Shown here: positions 48,343-59,700 of the stretch, one piece after another
How positions within the stretch are numbered: the first letter of the stretch is position 1
How the letters are laid out: each line of letters opens with the position of its first letter
Notes under the pieces: generated by a model
Databases searched by the model: none
What the model saw: the letters and a program-made list of their open reading frames with translations, nothing else
Told to the model about the DNA's origin: nothing
Translations under genes and position numbers: made by a program
NCBI RefSeq assembly: GCF_000372725.1
Contig: NW_005200351.1
Coordinates: 75,136-139,135, forward strand
Direction of reading: 5' to 3'
From: Emiliania huxleyi CCMP1516
Taxonomy: Eukaryota > Haptophyta > Isochrysidales > Noelaerhabdaceae
DNA: 64,000 nucleotides

Positions 48343-50321
48343 ATGCGTCGGCGCGGAGGAGCACTGGACAGCGAGTCGGAGGAGCTGTTGCTGGTCTCTG
48401 ACCACGAGAGCGACGATCACCAGGAAACGACGACCCAACCGAAGGGTCCTGGAGCGGAAAAGGCAACCGTCGACTTCCCATCATTCGCAGAGACGTTTGT
48501 CGTCACAAAGCACGTGATGCTGCGGCTGCTCGGCGCCGTCTACTTCTTCGCCTTTCTCGGCGCGTACCTGCAAAACGGCGCGCTCCTCGGTGAGCGCGGC
48601 CTGATGCCGGCAAAGCCGCACCTCGAGCGGCTTCAAAAGCAAAACGCGGCCGGCGGCGGCTCGCGGCTCGACGGCTTCTTGTCTGCGCCCTCCGTCTACT
48701 GGTGGCTGCCGCTCAGCGACGCCTCGCTGGACGGCGTCGCCGCGGCCGGCGTCGCGATCGCCTCGCTCGTCTGCTGCGGCCTCCACTCTTCGGCGGCGAT
48801 GGCGGCGATGTGGCTCCTCTACTTCTCCCTCGTGACGGCGGCCGAGGGCTCCACTTTCTACCAGTACGGCTGGGAGAGCCAGCTCCTCGAGACGGGCGCC
48901 CTCGCCGTGTTCCTGCCGCTGCTCCAGCGCCGCGACTCCGACCCTTCCCGCGTCGTGCTGTGGCTCTTCCGCTGGCTCTCGTTCCGCATCTCGCTCGGCG
49001 CCGGCCTCATCAAGGTGCGCGGCGGCTCCTGCTGGGAGGCGCGCACCTGCCTGCACTACCACTTCGAGACGCAGCCGCTGCCTTCGCCCGCCTCGTTCGC
49101 CTTCCACTTCCTGCCAAAGTGGCTCCTCTCGCGCGGCGTCGACCTCGACCTGATCGTCCAGCTTTACGCGTCGTGGGCGGTGCTGGTGCCCTGCTGCGGC
49201 GAGCGCTTGCGCCGGCTTCGCCGCGCCGCCGGCGCGCTGCAGGTCGCCTTCATGCTCAACATCGCCGCCTCGGGCAACCTCTCCTTCCTCAACCACCTCA
49301 CCGTCGTCCCGTCGCTCTCCTGCCTCGACGACGCCTGCTGGCGGCCGCTCGCCCGCCGCTGCCCGCGCGCCCTCGCCGCCCTCGTCGCAGAGCCCGCCGC
49401 CGCCCTCGGGAAAGCCGAGCCGCCGCCGTCGCGCCTCGCCCGCGCCGCGCGGGTGCTGCTTGACTGCGCCTTGCTCGGGGTGGTCGGATGGCTCTCTTGG
49501 CCGGTGCTTGCCAACCTGCTTGAGCTCGGTGGCGGGCGGCAGGCCATGAACGCATCCTTTGGCGCCTTCAAGCTCGTCAATACGTACGGCGCGTTCGGCA
49601 GCGTGGGCGAGGCGCGGTACGAGCCCATCGTCTCTCTGAGCCACGACGGGCGCACCTGGCACGAGGCGCGCCGCCCCCCGCCCTCCCCCCTGCCGCCCGC
49701 CCCGCCTCCGCATCTCGCACTCTCCCGTAGGTCGAGTTCCCCTGCAAGCCCGGCGCGGTGACTCGCCGGCCATGCTTCTGCGCTCCCTACCACTACCGGC
49801 TCGACTGGAACATCTGGTTCCTCGGCTTCAAGCCGCACCAAAGCATGCTGCAGCGGCGCGAGCGGTGGCTTTTCGCCTTCCTCCTCAAGCTGCTCGCCGC
49901 CGACCCGCCCGCCCTCTCCCTCCTCGCCGCGGGCGCCGCCGACGGCGCCGCCTTTCGCGACCCGGAGCCGCCGCACGCCCGCAAGGCGCCGCGGTACGCC
50001 AAGGTGGACATGTACCGCTACTCGATGGCGGAGCCGCTCTGGCTGCTCGCAGCCCGCTGGTGGCGCGCACCCGCGACGCCGCTCGTGTGGTGGAGCCGCG
50101 CCTACGAGGAGCAGCTCGTGCCTGCGGTGACGGTGGGCCCGCGGGGCGAGCTGGTGCGAGCGGAGGAGCCCAGGAAAGAGCGCCCTAAGGCGAGAGAAAC
50201 GCAGACGCCGCCGCCTGTGGACGAGGAGCCGCAGTGCGCGCTGTGGACGTCCATGGGCGAATGCGAGCGGAACCCGCGGTTCATGGCGCAGCGTTGCGCC
50301 CGCGCGTGCGCAAGTCAATGA
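48343..50321 (+). CDS. Lipase maturation factor family protein with C-terminal ShKT-like domain
   Basis: Exon 1 is 48343-49665 and exon 2 is 49731-50321, joined in phase 0 across a 65-bp GC-AG intron; 637 residues. The LMF family signature is clear: FRWLSFRISLGAGLIKVRGG, CWEARTCLHYHFETQPLPSP and FLNHLTVVPSLSCLDD, with membrane helices before and between. Exon 2 carries VEFPCKPG ... RRPCFCAPYHYRLDWNIWF and PRYAKVDMYRYSMAEPLW. LMF proteins are ER membrane factors needed for lipase folding. The last ~35 residues (CALWTSMGECERNPRFMAQR, then CARAC) match the ShKT cysteine pattern, an unusual addition to this family and presumably lumenal. Confidence 0.9.
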
Positions 50322-50618
50322 CAACTACGTTTACGAAAACATGGTTAGTCCACATAGTCGCGCGCTGTGTGTGATGTTGTCGTGCCGTCGAAAAGTCCTC
50401 GACACGAGAGTTGTCCGCGGCGCTCGCGGTGTGGGTTGCACTTTCTCGACTCTCGCGCGCGCTCTCCGCGGAGGGGGAGCGGGAGGAGCTGCTCTTTTGT
50501 GTTCTCGTGGTCGCGCTGTGAGAGTGAAGTACCACGATTGTGGTAGTATCGTGTACGATGATGGTGTTCTAAGAACACGGACGTAACACATTCTAGAGAC
50601 GAATATACAGCTCATTTT
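50322..50618. other. Convergent intergenic region
   Basis: Between the LMF stop and the end of the minus-strand RCC1 gene. No gene or clear repeat is seen. Confidence 0.4.
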
Positions 50619-52258
50619 TCACTCAGCAGCGCCGCTGCGCCGCCTGCACACAGGCCCCGCCTCGATCTTCTGTGGCAGCAGCTGGTTCGATAGGTCATCT
50701 CCGTTGCCTAGGTAGCCGCGGCCGCCCCTGCCCCAGGTAAAGATGGCGCTATCGCCGGTGGTGGCGAGGCTGTGGTTGTCTCCAGCCGACACCTCGACGA
50801 CGCGCCGCCCAGCAAAGGCCTCGACCTTCTTGGGCAGCTGCTGGCGTGCTGGTCGCCGTGGCCCAGCTTGCCAAAGGTTCCAGAGCCCCAGCTCCAAACA
50901 CCCCCGTCGGCGGTGAGGGCGATGCTGTGGTGCGTTCCAGCCGAGACAGCGACTGTGCGCCGCCCCGCCAACGCCTCGACCTTCTTCGGCAGTAGCTGCC
51001 GCTGCTCGTCGCCGTGGCCCAGCTTGCCAAAGGCTCCATGGCCCCAGCTCCAGACAGCGCCGTCGGCGGTGATGGCGAAGCTGTGGTAGACTCCAGCCGA
51101 CACAGCGACGACGCGCCGCCCAGCAAAGGCCTCGACCTTCTTGGGCAGCTGCCGGTGCTGCTGGTTGCCGTGGCCCAGCCGGCCTTCGCCTCCGCCGCCC
51201 CAGCTCCAGACGGCGCCGTCGGCGGTGATGGCGAAGCTGTGGTCGCCTCCAACCGACACAGCGACGACGCGCTGGCCAGCAAAGGCCTCGATCTTCTTCG
51301 GCTGCCACTGGTTCTGCTGGTCGCCATGGCCCAGCTTGCCGTATTCTCCGTCGCCCCAGCTCCAGACGGCGCCGTCGGCGGTAATGGCGAGGTTGTGTCT
51401 CCGTCCATCCGTCACTGCAACGACGCTCTGGCCGGCAAAGGCCTCGATCTTCGTCGGCTGCCACAGGTCGCACCGTCGCTGCCACTGGTTCTGCAGGTCG
51501 CCATGGCCCAGCTGGCCACGGTGTCCCTGGCCCCAGCTCCAGACAGCTCCATCGGCGGTGAGGGCGAGGCTGTGGTTATATCCAGCTGCCACGCTCACGG
51601 CACGCTCGTCGCCCAGGGGGAGGCGGGTAGGTGTGTTCAGCCGCGTCACGGCCTCACCGTGCCCGAGCAGTCCTGGCGTCCAGCTCTCAGCCATTCCGCA
51701 CGACGACAGCCGCCCCTCGCCATCAATGAAGAGGCTGTGCATATAGCCTGCCGCCGCCCTCGCCGGCGGGTTGGATTCGCGCAGCAACGCCGAATAACAC
51801 AGCCACCGTACGGCGCAGCTCTCGCCCTCTGGCTGCGCCGGCAGGTCGAAGCCGCGCTCTTGCGCCCACAAGCGGATGCCCTCCTCCGCAAGCGAGGCGT
51901 GAAAGAGAAGCGAGACGGCCGCGGCGCGAGCGATGTCGATGGGGCTGGCAAAGCGGGAGAGGACGCGCACGAGGAGCTCCCTGGGGAGGTCGAGGAGGCG
52001 GGCGGGCGGCGGCGCGTCTGGCGAGGGCGCGGCGGCGGCGGCGCGGCGACGAGCGATTTCTCTACCCTCAACTTTCTCGCTAACACGCGCGCACCGCCGA
52101 GCCTGCGGCGGGCGCGCTGCGGCCGCACGTCTAACTCCGTCAATAGTGCCACGAGCCCACGACGTGCGGCCTAGAATTAGCTCACGCACCTCTGCTCGCA
52201 TACACTCACCCATTGAATTGCCACTGCCAGTGATTGCGACTGCAGCTTGCGACTGCAA
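50619..52258 (-). pseudogene. F-box protein with RCC1 repeats, paralogue 2, one frameshift
   Basis: From ATG 52258 the frame has an F-box (LLDLPRELLVRVLSRFASPI) and then RCC1 repeats (SWGxGxxGKLGHGDxQNQW). Near 50845 the spacing of the repeat unit is short by one base compared with its neighbours. The frame then runs out at 50708, while the proper reading (QLPKKVEAFAGRRVVEVSAG ... FTWGRGGRGYLGNGDDL) continues in another frame to 50619. One base deletion or sequencing error explains it, so it may be functional. An in-frame insertion (QRRCDLWQPTK) sits between early repeats. Confidence 0.8.
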
Positions 52259-52559
52259 CGACCCGTCTTTTTTCTTTTTTTATCGATCAACACTTTCGAT
52301 AGACCGAAAGTAAGATCGTTCGGTGCAGAAACCCCGGCCATGCCCATGTAACGCAATTGTGCTCGATTTTTTTGAAATTTAGAAAAGGAGTTGCGGTGTT
52401 GATCGCCGCGGGAGCCCTCTTATATACCAAAAGGAGGGCTACACGAGGCCCTCTACGCTGGGGTGCCGGCGCCCTACTGGGCGCCCCCCACTCCCTTCCC
52501 CTTAGAGCCCCCCATCCCGCTTACCCCCCCGCGCGGTCCCGCGCGGCCGCGCGACGCCG

Positions 52560-52969
52560 CACCAATGGCGCGCTGTGCCTCGTCCGCGAGCGCCGTCCAG
52601 AGCTGCACCGACAGTCGCTGCAGCGCAAACGGCATCCATTCGCGCGCCGACCACGACGTCTGGTCGTACTGCCACCACGTGAGCTTCCGGCCCGCCACCT
52701 CAGCCACCCGCATCAGCAGCTCCTCCACCCCCGCGCTCATTGCGCCGAACGCCTCGAACGAAGAGCAGCGCCTCCACATGGCACTTCCCCTCTGCGTCCG
52801 TGTACTGGCCCTTGACAGCCTCAACCGTCCCGGTCCCCGTCCGCGGATCCCACCGTCCCACCCTCCCACCCCTGTCCCCGCCCTCCACGCCCAGAACCGT
52901 CTCGCGGGCGCGTGGCAGCGTGTTGCCGCAAGCGACGAACGCCCCCATGCGCCCCACCCCCGAGGGGTC

Positions 52970-53003
<34 letters not shown>

Positions 53004-53730
53004 TCTTTTGGCCTGCGCCAACACCGGCATCCAGCAGCTGCGTATCGGAGCACGGGGCAGCGGGCAGCTCAGCGGCACAAAGACATAAGGCACCCGCCGC
53101 GGGCTGTGTGCACTCCAGCAGCTCAGTGGAGCCGGAGCACCCCAGACCGCCGACCGGCTGCCCGTTCGACTCCGCATGGTCCCTCCCTCGCGCGGCTGGC
53201 GGCGCCAGCGGCGCAGCCGCCAGCTGCCACCGCCGTCTCCCCGTCCTCGCCTCCGCCACCGTCTTTGGCGGAGGTACCCTCCGGCGCCGGGCTGTCGGGT
53301 GACAGCAGCAGCGACGCCATAGAAATCAGCAACGGCGTCTGGAACGCCAACCAGGTTGCAACTCTGTCTCGAAAACGATACCAACCAACAGCTCTCAGGA
53401 CCCCCGGTGCTGGGGTGCTGCCAGCAACCAACCACGAACTCGTAGCTCACTGAGGAGGGAGTGCGGAAGCTCCGCGCGGCTGAAGTACCACGCCTGCCCG
53501 CCGGGACCGCTTGCGGGAAGCCATCGCCAGCGCTGTCGCAGCATCGAGCGGCGCGTCCTCCCCTACGAGCGGCAGCCTGTATTGCACCATAGGTCGTCGG
53601 CTTTGCCGACGGGCGACGTGGACGGACACAGGCAGGGATGACGGGCGAACACGGTACCCGAACAAGCATGATCCAGAGAAGGGGGCATTGATTGCACTAC
53701 ATAGTGAGTGCGGGACCTGGGGCAGCAACC
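52560..53730 (-). pseudogene. Degraded minus-strand coding region, unidentified
   Basis: Several protein-like pieces lie in order but in different frames: RPMVQYRLPLVGEDAPLDAA, SYEFVVGCWQHPSTGGPESC, GSTELLECTQPAAGALCLC, ETVLGVEGGDRGGRVGRWDP then TGTVEAVKGQYTDAEGKCHV, and RKLTWWQYDQTSWSAREWMP. A GCC repeat (52975-53005) interrupts one frame. It looks like a decayed gene or transposon ORF; no family recognised. Confidence 0.4.
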
Positions 53731-53804
53731 AAGCAACAACCTGGATGGGTGCTGCGCAACCGACGCCAACCAGCAGCGTTCACAGCACAGTCGACTGCCC
53801 CCCC

Positions 53805-54057
53805 CCCCCCCCCGCCCCGTTCGGCGGCGGCTTCTCGCCCACCGCCGTTCTCAAGCTGCGCCGCCTCGCGCGCAAAGTCGCGCGCGGCAGCGTTGACCGC
53901 ACGGCCTACTCGCCCAAGTACTCGCTCTCTTTTATGTTAAACTCTTTTATGTCCCACCATGCAGAGCGCATCTCTCTCTCTCTCTGTTGTGCGAGGCGTG
54001 AACCGCGCCATTCGCTCTCACCTGGCAACCCTGTCTGCACGTCTCGCGCGCGCGTGA
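53805..54057 (+). pseudogene. Retroelement pol C-terminal fragment
   Basis: FGGGFSPTAVLKLRRLARKV, GSVDRTAYSPKYSLSF, SHHAERISLS and, after a frame change, VRGVNRAIRSHLATLSARLA then stop at 54055-54057 parallel the C terminus of the pol at 19862-20130. A short duplication (CTCTTTTATGT) and a CT run break the frame. It is a 5'-truncated copy on the opposite strand. Confidence 0.7.
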
Positions 54058-54344
54058 ACAGGGCTCGCCAAGGCGCAAGGCCAAGGGAAGGGGAACACAC
54101 ACACATTGTGGGCTGGCCTGCTATGTGCTTACTCTATACAACCCCCTGCACGCGTCCCACCCTTTGCCCTGGCCGGCCGATCTCCTCTCTTTTACACACA
54201 TAAATCATCGAAAACCATAACCCATCTCGCGCGCGCGTGAACAGGGCGGCGCCGGCGGGCGGACGAGCCAATCCGGCACGAGACGAGACGCCGAGACGAC
54301 GCCTCCTCCGAGCACCACCTGCAGAGCGGAGCGGCGGTCGATGA

Positions 54345-55886
54345 CTAGCAGCGGCTGTGGTTCTCTCGCGCCAGCACGGCGGCGACGCGCTGGTCAGCGA
54401 AGGCCTCGACCTTCTTGGGCAGCAGCTGGTTCTGCACGTCGCCGTGGCCCAACTTGCCGTGGCGGCCTTCGCCCCAGCTCCAGACAGCGCCGTCGGCGGT
54501 GATGGCGAGGCTATGGTAGACTCCAGCCGACACAGCGACGACGCGCCGCCCAATGAAGGCCTCGACCTTCATCGGCAGCAGCTGGGTCTGCTTGTCACCG
54601 TGGCCCAGCTTGCCAGAGCCTCCAACGCCCCAGCTCCAGACGGAGCCGTCGGCGGTGAGGGCGAGGCTGTGGCTGCTTCCAGCCGACACAGCGACAACGC
54701 GCCGCCCAGCGAAGGCCTCGACCTTCTTCGGCAGCAGCTGGTGCTGCTGGTCACCGTGGCCCAGCTTGCCCGCGTTTCCACCGCCCCAGCTCCAGACGGC
54801 GCCGTTGGCGGTGAGGGCGAGGCTGTGAGCCCTTCCAGCCGACACAGCAACGGCACGCTGGTCAGCGAAAGCTTCGACCTTCTTTGGCTGCCGCTGGTCC
54901 TGCTGGTCGCCGTGGCCCAACCTGCCAAAGGCTCCACTGCCCCAGCTCCAAGCGGCGCCGTCAGCGGTGATGGCCAGGCTGTGGCGGGCTCCGGCCGACA
55001 CGGCGACGACGCGCTGCCCAGCCAAGGCCTCGACCTTCTTGGGCAGCGGCTGCCACTGCTCGTCACCATGGCCAGCGTAGCCACCGCCCCAGCTCCAAAC
55101 GGCGTCGTCGGCGGTGATGGCGAGGCTGTGCTCGCCGCCAGCCGACACAGTGACGACGCGCTGGCCAGCAAAGGCCTCGACCTTCTTGGGCAGCAGCTGG
55201 CGCTGCTGGTCGCCATGGCCCAACCGGCCAAAGAGTCCATAGCCCCAGCTCCAGACGGTGCCATCGGCGGCGAGGGCGAGGCTGTGGAAATCTCCAGCCG
55301 ACACGCTCACAGCGCGCTCGCCGCCCAGCGGGGAAGCGAGGCGGATCGGCGTGTTGAGCGCTGGGACGGTTTCTGTTGAGCCGCACGACGACAGCCGCCC
55401 CTCGCCGTCGATGAAGACGCTGTGCCATTCGCCTGCTGCCGCCCTCGCCGGCGGGTTGGACTCGTGCAGCAGTGCGGCGAAGCACAGCCATCGCACGGCG
55501 CAGCTCTCGCCCTCGGGCTGCGCCGGCAGCTCGAAGCCGCGCTCTTGCGCCCACAAGCGGATGCCGTCCTCCGCGAGCGAGGCGTGAAAGAGAAGCGAGA
55601 CGGCCGCGACGCAAGCGATGTCGGCAGGGCTGTTGCGAGAGAGGGCGCGCACGAGGAGCTCCCTGGGGAGGTCGAGGAGCCGGGAGGGCGGCGGCAAAGC
55701 TCGGCGGGGTGGACATCGCGAAGAAAGAATCTTACAACAAAACTCCCTCGCACAACACTGGGCACGGGACTGGCGCGCACTGGCACGAACACAGGTACAC
55801 CACGGGAGCCGCCTAAGCGACTCCTGCGAGGGTGGCGAGGCACTTAGCTCCGTGCACCCGCCCACCCCCGCCACAGGCAAGCTCAT
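54345..55886 (-). CDS. F-box protein with RCC1 repeats, paralogue 3
   Basis: 513 residues if started at 55886. The F-box (LLDLPRELLVRALSRNSPAD) lies at ~67-110 and RCC1 repeats (SWGxGxxGKLGHGDxQxQLLPKKVEAF) follow, six or more, one of them short (GGGYAGHGDEQ). The first ~50 residues fall partly within a dispersed repeat (55750-55800) also found at 56458-56505, so the N terminus may have been replaced by an insertion or the true start lies elsewhere. Probable SCF substrate receptor, close relative of the gene at 50619-52258. Confidence 0.75.
   Translation of the reverse strand: MSLPVAGVGGCTELSASPPSQESLRRLPWCTCVRASARQSRAQCCAREFCCKILSSRCPPRRALPPPSRLLDLPRELLVRALSRNSPADIACVAAVSLLFHASLAEDGIRLWAQERGFELPAQPEGESCAVRWLCFAALLHESNPPARAAAGEWHSVFIDGEGRLSSCGSTETVPALNTPIRLASPLGGERAVSVSAGDFHSLALAADGTVWSWGYGLFGRLGHGDQQRQLLPKKVEAFAGQRVVTVSAGGEHSLAITADDAVWSWGGGYAGHGDEQWQPLPKKVEALAGQRVVAVSAGARHSLAITADGAAWSWGSGAFGRLGHGDQQDQRQPKKVEAFADQRAVAVSAGRAHSLALTANGAVWSWGGGNAGKLGHGDQQHQLLPKKVEAFAGRRVVAVSAGSSHSLALTADGSVWSWGVGGSGKLGHGDKQTQLLPMKVEAFIGRRVVAVSAGVYHSLAITADGAVWSWGEGRHGKLGHGDVQNQLLPKKVEAFADQRVAAVLARENHSRC
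55750..55800. repeat. Dispersed repeat, paired with 56458-56505
   Basis: ACAACACTGGGCACGGGACT then GGCGCGCACTGGCAC(G/T)AACACAG is shared nearly exactly with 56458-56505 on the same strand. Confidence 0.85.
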
Positions 55887-56007
55887 TCACGACCTGCTCT
55901 GCGATGGCCGTGTGAAGAACGACTGAGATGCGCTGCTTCTGCAGCCCCAGCCAGCTCTTGGTGGTCCAAGTCACCTCATCGAGGTACTGGGCCCGCGTCA
56001 GCTTGTT
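55813..56007 (-). CDS. Orphan terminal exon, unidentified
   Basis: After a TTTCTTCGCAG acceptor the minus strand reads NKLTRAQYLDEVTWTTKSWL, GLQKQRISVVLHTAIAEQVV and NELACGG to a stop at 55813-55815 (64 codons plus stop, phase 0). It overlaps the proposed 5' end of the RCC1 paralogue at 54345-55886, so one of the two starts is wrong. Upstream exons were not found. Composition is protein-like; family unknown. Confidence 0.35.
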   Translation of the reverse strand, partial: NKLTRAQYLDEVTWTTKSWLGLQKQRISVVLHTAIAEQVVNELACGGGGRVHGAKCLATLAGVA

Positions 56008-56640
56008 CTGCGAAGAAAGAATTTACGGAGGACATGGTGACGCTGCTGCAGAAGAGCGGCACATGGACTTACGAGAGGGCGACCTCGGGCTTTGTGCCCT
56101 GGGAAGCGGCCCTGGCGTCGCAGTCAGGAATAGGGGTGCATGGAGGTCGACTCTGGCCTGGCGCTGGGGCCGCCCGACGAAACAGACTTGGATGGATGCG
56201 TCGTACGGTGGTCTCATGCCCAAGTGAGGTAGTGCATCTGACCACTCCGGATCCTGCTGACAAGTTCCTCTTGTGTAGCTCGATCGGTCACACCGCCATC
56301 ACCGCCGACGTCTCCCACCCACCCACCCAGTGAGTGAGACGATGGATGGAGAGGGGGGACGGCGAGACTACATGTAGAGTTGCAACTAGAGACGGCTCGC
56401 AGCGGCGGTCACGAGAAATAAAACCGTGTGTCTGTCGCACAACCGGATCTGTGTCTGTCGCACAACACTGGGCACGGGACTGGCGCGCACTGGCACTAAC
56501 ACAGTGGCCCGCACTAATCGACCCCTGTAAAGTGACTCGTTCGCTTTCTCCACCAACCAAACTGTGATTTTGTGTCAGCGCTGTGTCTTGCTTTGCCAAC
56601 AACAAACCAAAATCCAAAACACTGTAAGGTAGGTAGAAAT
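56008..56640. other. Intergenic with dispersed repeat
   Basis: Contains the repeat copy 56458-56505. No ORF has domain support. Confidence 0.4.
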
Positions 56641-56697
56641 CGCAAACCCCGTCAGCAGTCCTCCTCCGGGAATGTACGTAAGAGCTACATTCACTGA
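56641..56697. repeat. Dispersed repeat shared with 6880-6942
   Basis: Second copy of the GGGAATGTACGTAAGAGCT repeat, ending 78 bases before the listerin start used here. The short spacing raises the possibility that it lies in a 5' UTR or upstream intron. Confidence 0.75.
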
Positions 56698-56775
56698 AAT
56701 GTTACCAACCGGTGAGAAAAAGAAACAAAAAAACCCTGGCGCGGCGACGCCACAAGCCGAGCCGACGGGTCCAGC

Positions 56776-59700
56776 ATGCTCTCGGCGATGCTCGACGGGT
56801 CCACGGACGGCGAGCAGGCCCTCCTCCTCCGCAAGATGGCCAAGCGCGACACCGTCACCAAGCTCAAGGCGCTGGGCGAGCTCCGCGAGGCGCTCTCGGC
56901 GCACGGCGCCAGCTGGGCGGCGGAGCTGATGCCGCACTGGGTGCCGCACTTTGTCCGGCTGAGCGGCGACGGGTCGTGGCAGGTGCGCGAATCGGCGTGC
57001 GCGGCGCTGGGGCAGCTCGCGTCGCTGCTCGGCCGCCAGCTCGCGCCCCACCTGCGGCCGCTGATGGCCGCCTGGCTGTGCGCAAAGCACGACCCTCACG
57101 GCGGCACGGCGGCGGCGGCGGCGGCGGCCTTTGGCGTCGCATTCCCCAACCCGCGCAAGTACGCGGACGCGCTCCTCTTCTGCCGCGACGAGCTCGCCCG
57201 CGGCCTCGCCGAGCGCGCCCTCTCCGCGCCGCCGGCCGCCGCCAGCGACAAGGACGAGGCCGCCGCCGCCGCCGACGCGCACGCTCGCCGGGTTGGCTCG
57301 GCGCTGCGGGCGGCGTCGCACCTGCTCGCGGTCGCTGCGGAGAGCGGCGAGGCCCCTGCGTCGGGTGCGCGTGCGGCGCTCGAGGCGGCGCTGTGCGGCG
57401 GCGAGGTGTGGAGGCTGGGGAGCGCCGCGTCGAGCTTTGTGCGGACGGGAGCGTACGGCTGGGCGGGATCCGTCCTCTCCCACTCGACCGCGCTGGCGGC
57501 GGGCACCGCGGCCGAGATGGCGGGGCTGCTGCTCGGCGGCCTCAAGGAGAGCGAGCCCGCCTGCCATGCCGCGCTCTGGGAGCCACTGCTGCTGCTGCTG
57601 CGCGACCACGGCGCCGCAGTCTCGTGTAGCGAGGCGGCGCGCCACACGCTGCCGCGCCTCGTCTCACTGCTCGAGCACGGCTGCCACGGCGCCGCGCCGA
57701 CCGTCGCGCGCGCGCTCCTCCCGCTCGTCTCCCTCCTGCCCGCCCCCCTCTTTGAGCCGCCCGCCTCCGCCGCACTCCCGCCCGCCGCCGCGCTGCTGGC
57801 CGCCCTTTGGCGGGGCCTGGGCGCGTCGGCGCTGCCGCCGCAGCACGGCGCCCATCTGCTGCGCGCGTACGGCGAGCTGCTGCAGCTGCTGGTCGTGCGC
57901 ACCTCCGCCCGCGGCGCGAGCGCGGCGCCCCTCTTGCGTGAGGCGCTGTGCGGCCGCGCCGCGGCCGTCGTCGGCGACGTCCCTAGAAGCGGAACGCGTT
58001 TTCTTTTGTCTCCTACCTAGCGCGCGAGCGCGCGAGGGGACACGGGCTCAGCTGTATTCGAGCCTGTGGGAGTCCGCTGTCTTCCGCTGCACTCGTACCC
58101 CTCGTATTCACGCGGTGCTCTGAGTCCTCCGCACACAAGGCCGTCCTCCCGCCCTGATGTTGGCGTTTTCAGCCACGCAGGCGGCGACGCCCCGCAGAGG
58201 ATCTCGCCGGACGAGGCGGCGGTGAAGGCGCCTAGATGCGGGGTAGAGAGGTAGAGATTGTCCTCCGATCGGAGGACACGTGTTCGCTGTCTTGGCGGCC
58301 GGTGCGCTCACTCCCCCTTCCGCCCCAACGCTTGGTATGTCCATGGCGCACATCTCTCGCCATCTCCCCCGACATCTCCCCCCCTCCCCCACATACCCCC
58401 CCCCCCCCCCAGGCGGGGCTCGCGGACGCGGCCGTGCGGATCGCCCTCTCGAGCCGCTGCGCCCCCTCCACCGCATCGATGTGGGCCGACCTCGTGCGGG
58501 CGGTTGCGCGGGCCGCGTCGGACGCCGCGGCCGGGACAAGTCCCGGACATGTCCCGGCCGGGGAGGGCGGCGCCGGCGGAGGCGGCGAGGCTGCGCGAGC
58601 CGCCGCCAGCGCGTCGAGGCTGCTGCGGGCCATGCACGCGCCGCTCGCCCTCCGCGCCAAGGCGCCGCGGCCGGTGGCTGCCGCCGCGGGGCAGGGCGCC
58701 GCCTCTGAGCAGCAGCAGCGAGCGGCGGCCCAGCTCTCCGCTCTCTGCGCTGCCGTCGGCGAGGAGAGCTTTGGTTCGCTCCTCCCGGCGGCGCGCTCCG
58801 GCGCCGACGGGCCCGCGGCGCTGCTGGTCGCCTTGTGCCGCGACTTTGGCCTGTGCGCGCTCGCGGCTTCCGTCACACGCGCGTGCTCCCCGGACCGCGG
58901 CGGGTGGGCGGTCGAGCTGCTGCCGGCGGCGGGCAGCGTCGTCGCGGTGCGCGCCCAGCCGGTCCCCGCCGCGCTTTGTGCCGCGCCGGATCTGATGCGC
59001 GGGACGCTGCTGCCGTGGGCGAGCGCGGTGGTCTCCGGCGTCTCGCCCGAGGGGCAGGTGTCGCGGCGCACGGCGAGGCTCCTCCTCGCTCGGCTGGTCT
59101 CGGAGGAGTGGGAGGCGGAGGGGGGCGGCGGCAGAGACCTCGCGCGGACGCACTGGCAGGCGGTACTCCGCTCGGTGCCGGCGGCGTGGGAGTGGCTGGC
59201 GGCGCTGCTGGCCGACCTCGCGGCGGCGGTGGGAGGCGGCAGCCCTGCCCAGGCCGGCGGCGGTGCCCAGCAGCTGCTGAGCTGCACCGAGCTCGACTGC
59301 CTCGCCAAAGGCGCTGCGGAGGCCGCGCTCGGCCGGCAGGCTGGCGGCGGCCCCCCACAGGCGGCGGAGCGCTTCCTGCTCGCGTGTGCGCCCGGCGGCG
59401 TGCGGCTGCTCGGCGGCGCGGCGACGGCGGCGGTGCTGCACGCGTGCGCAGATGTCTTGCGCGACGCGTGCGCCGAGGGGGACCGCTGGCCTTGTGCGGC
59501 GGACCCGCTGTGGCTTCAGAGCAGCCGGAGCGACGCGTGGGGGGAGCGCGCACGCGCGGCCTTGCGCGTCGCTGCGCCTGCCTTGCGCGGCGTGCGCACC
59601 CTTGGGGAGGACGGCGCACCGAGAAGCGGAAGACGGACTCTTGTATTCCGACTAGCGCTCGAGAGGACACGTGTACGACTGTATTCGGCCGTACTCCGAT

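Noticed and set aside
48481-49773. 430-codon minus-strand ORF
   Set aside because: Antisense shadow of the lipase maturation factor gene; its Glu/Ala/Arg-rich translation has no domain.
54357-55379. 340-codon plus-strand ORF with regular repeats
   Set aside because: The periodicity comes from the RCC1 repeats on the other strand; the same happens at 51014-52174.
58232-59441. Long minus-strand ORFs opposite listerin
   Set aside because: High-GC antisense shadows; the plus strand has conserved listerin blocks and consistent splice phases.
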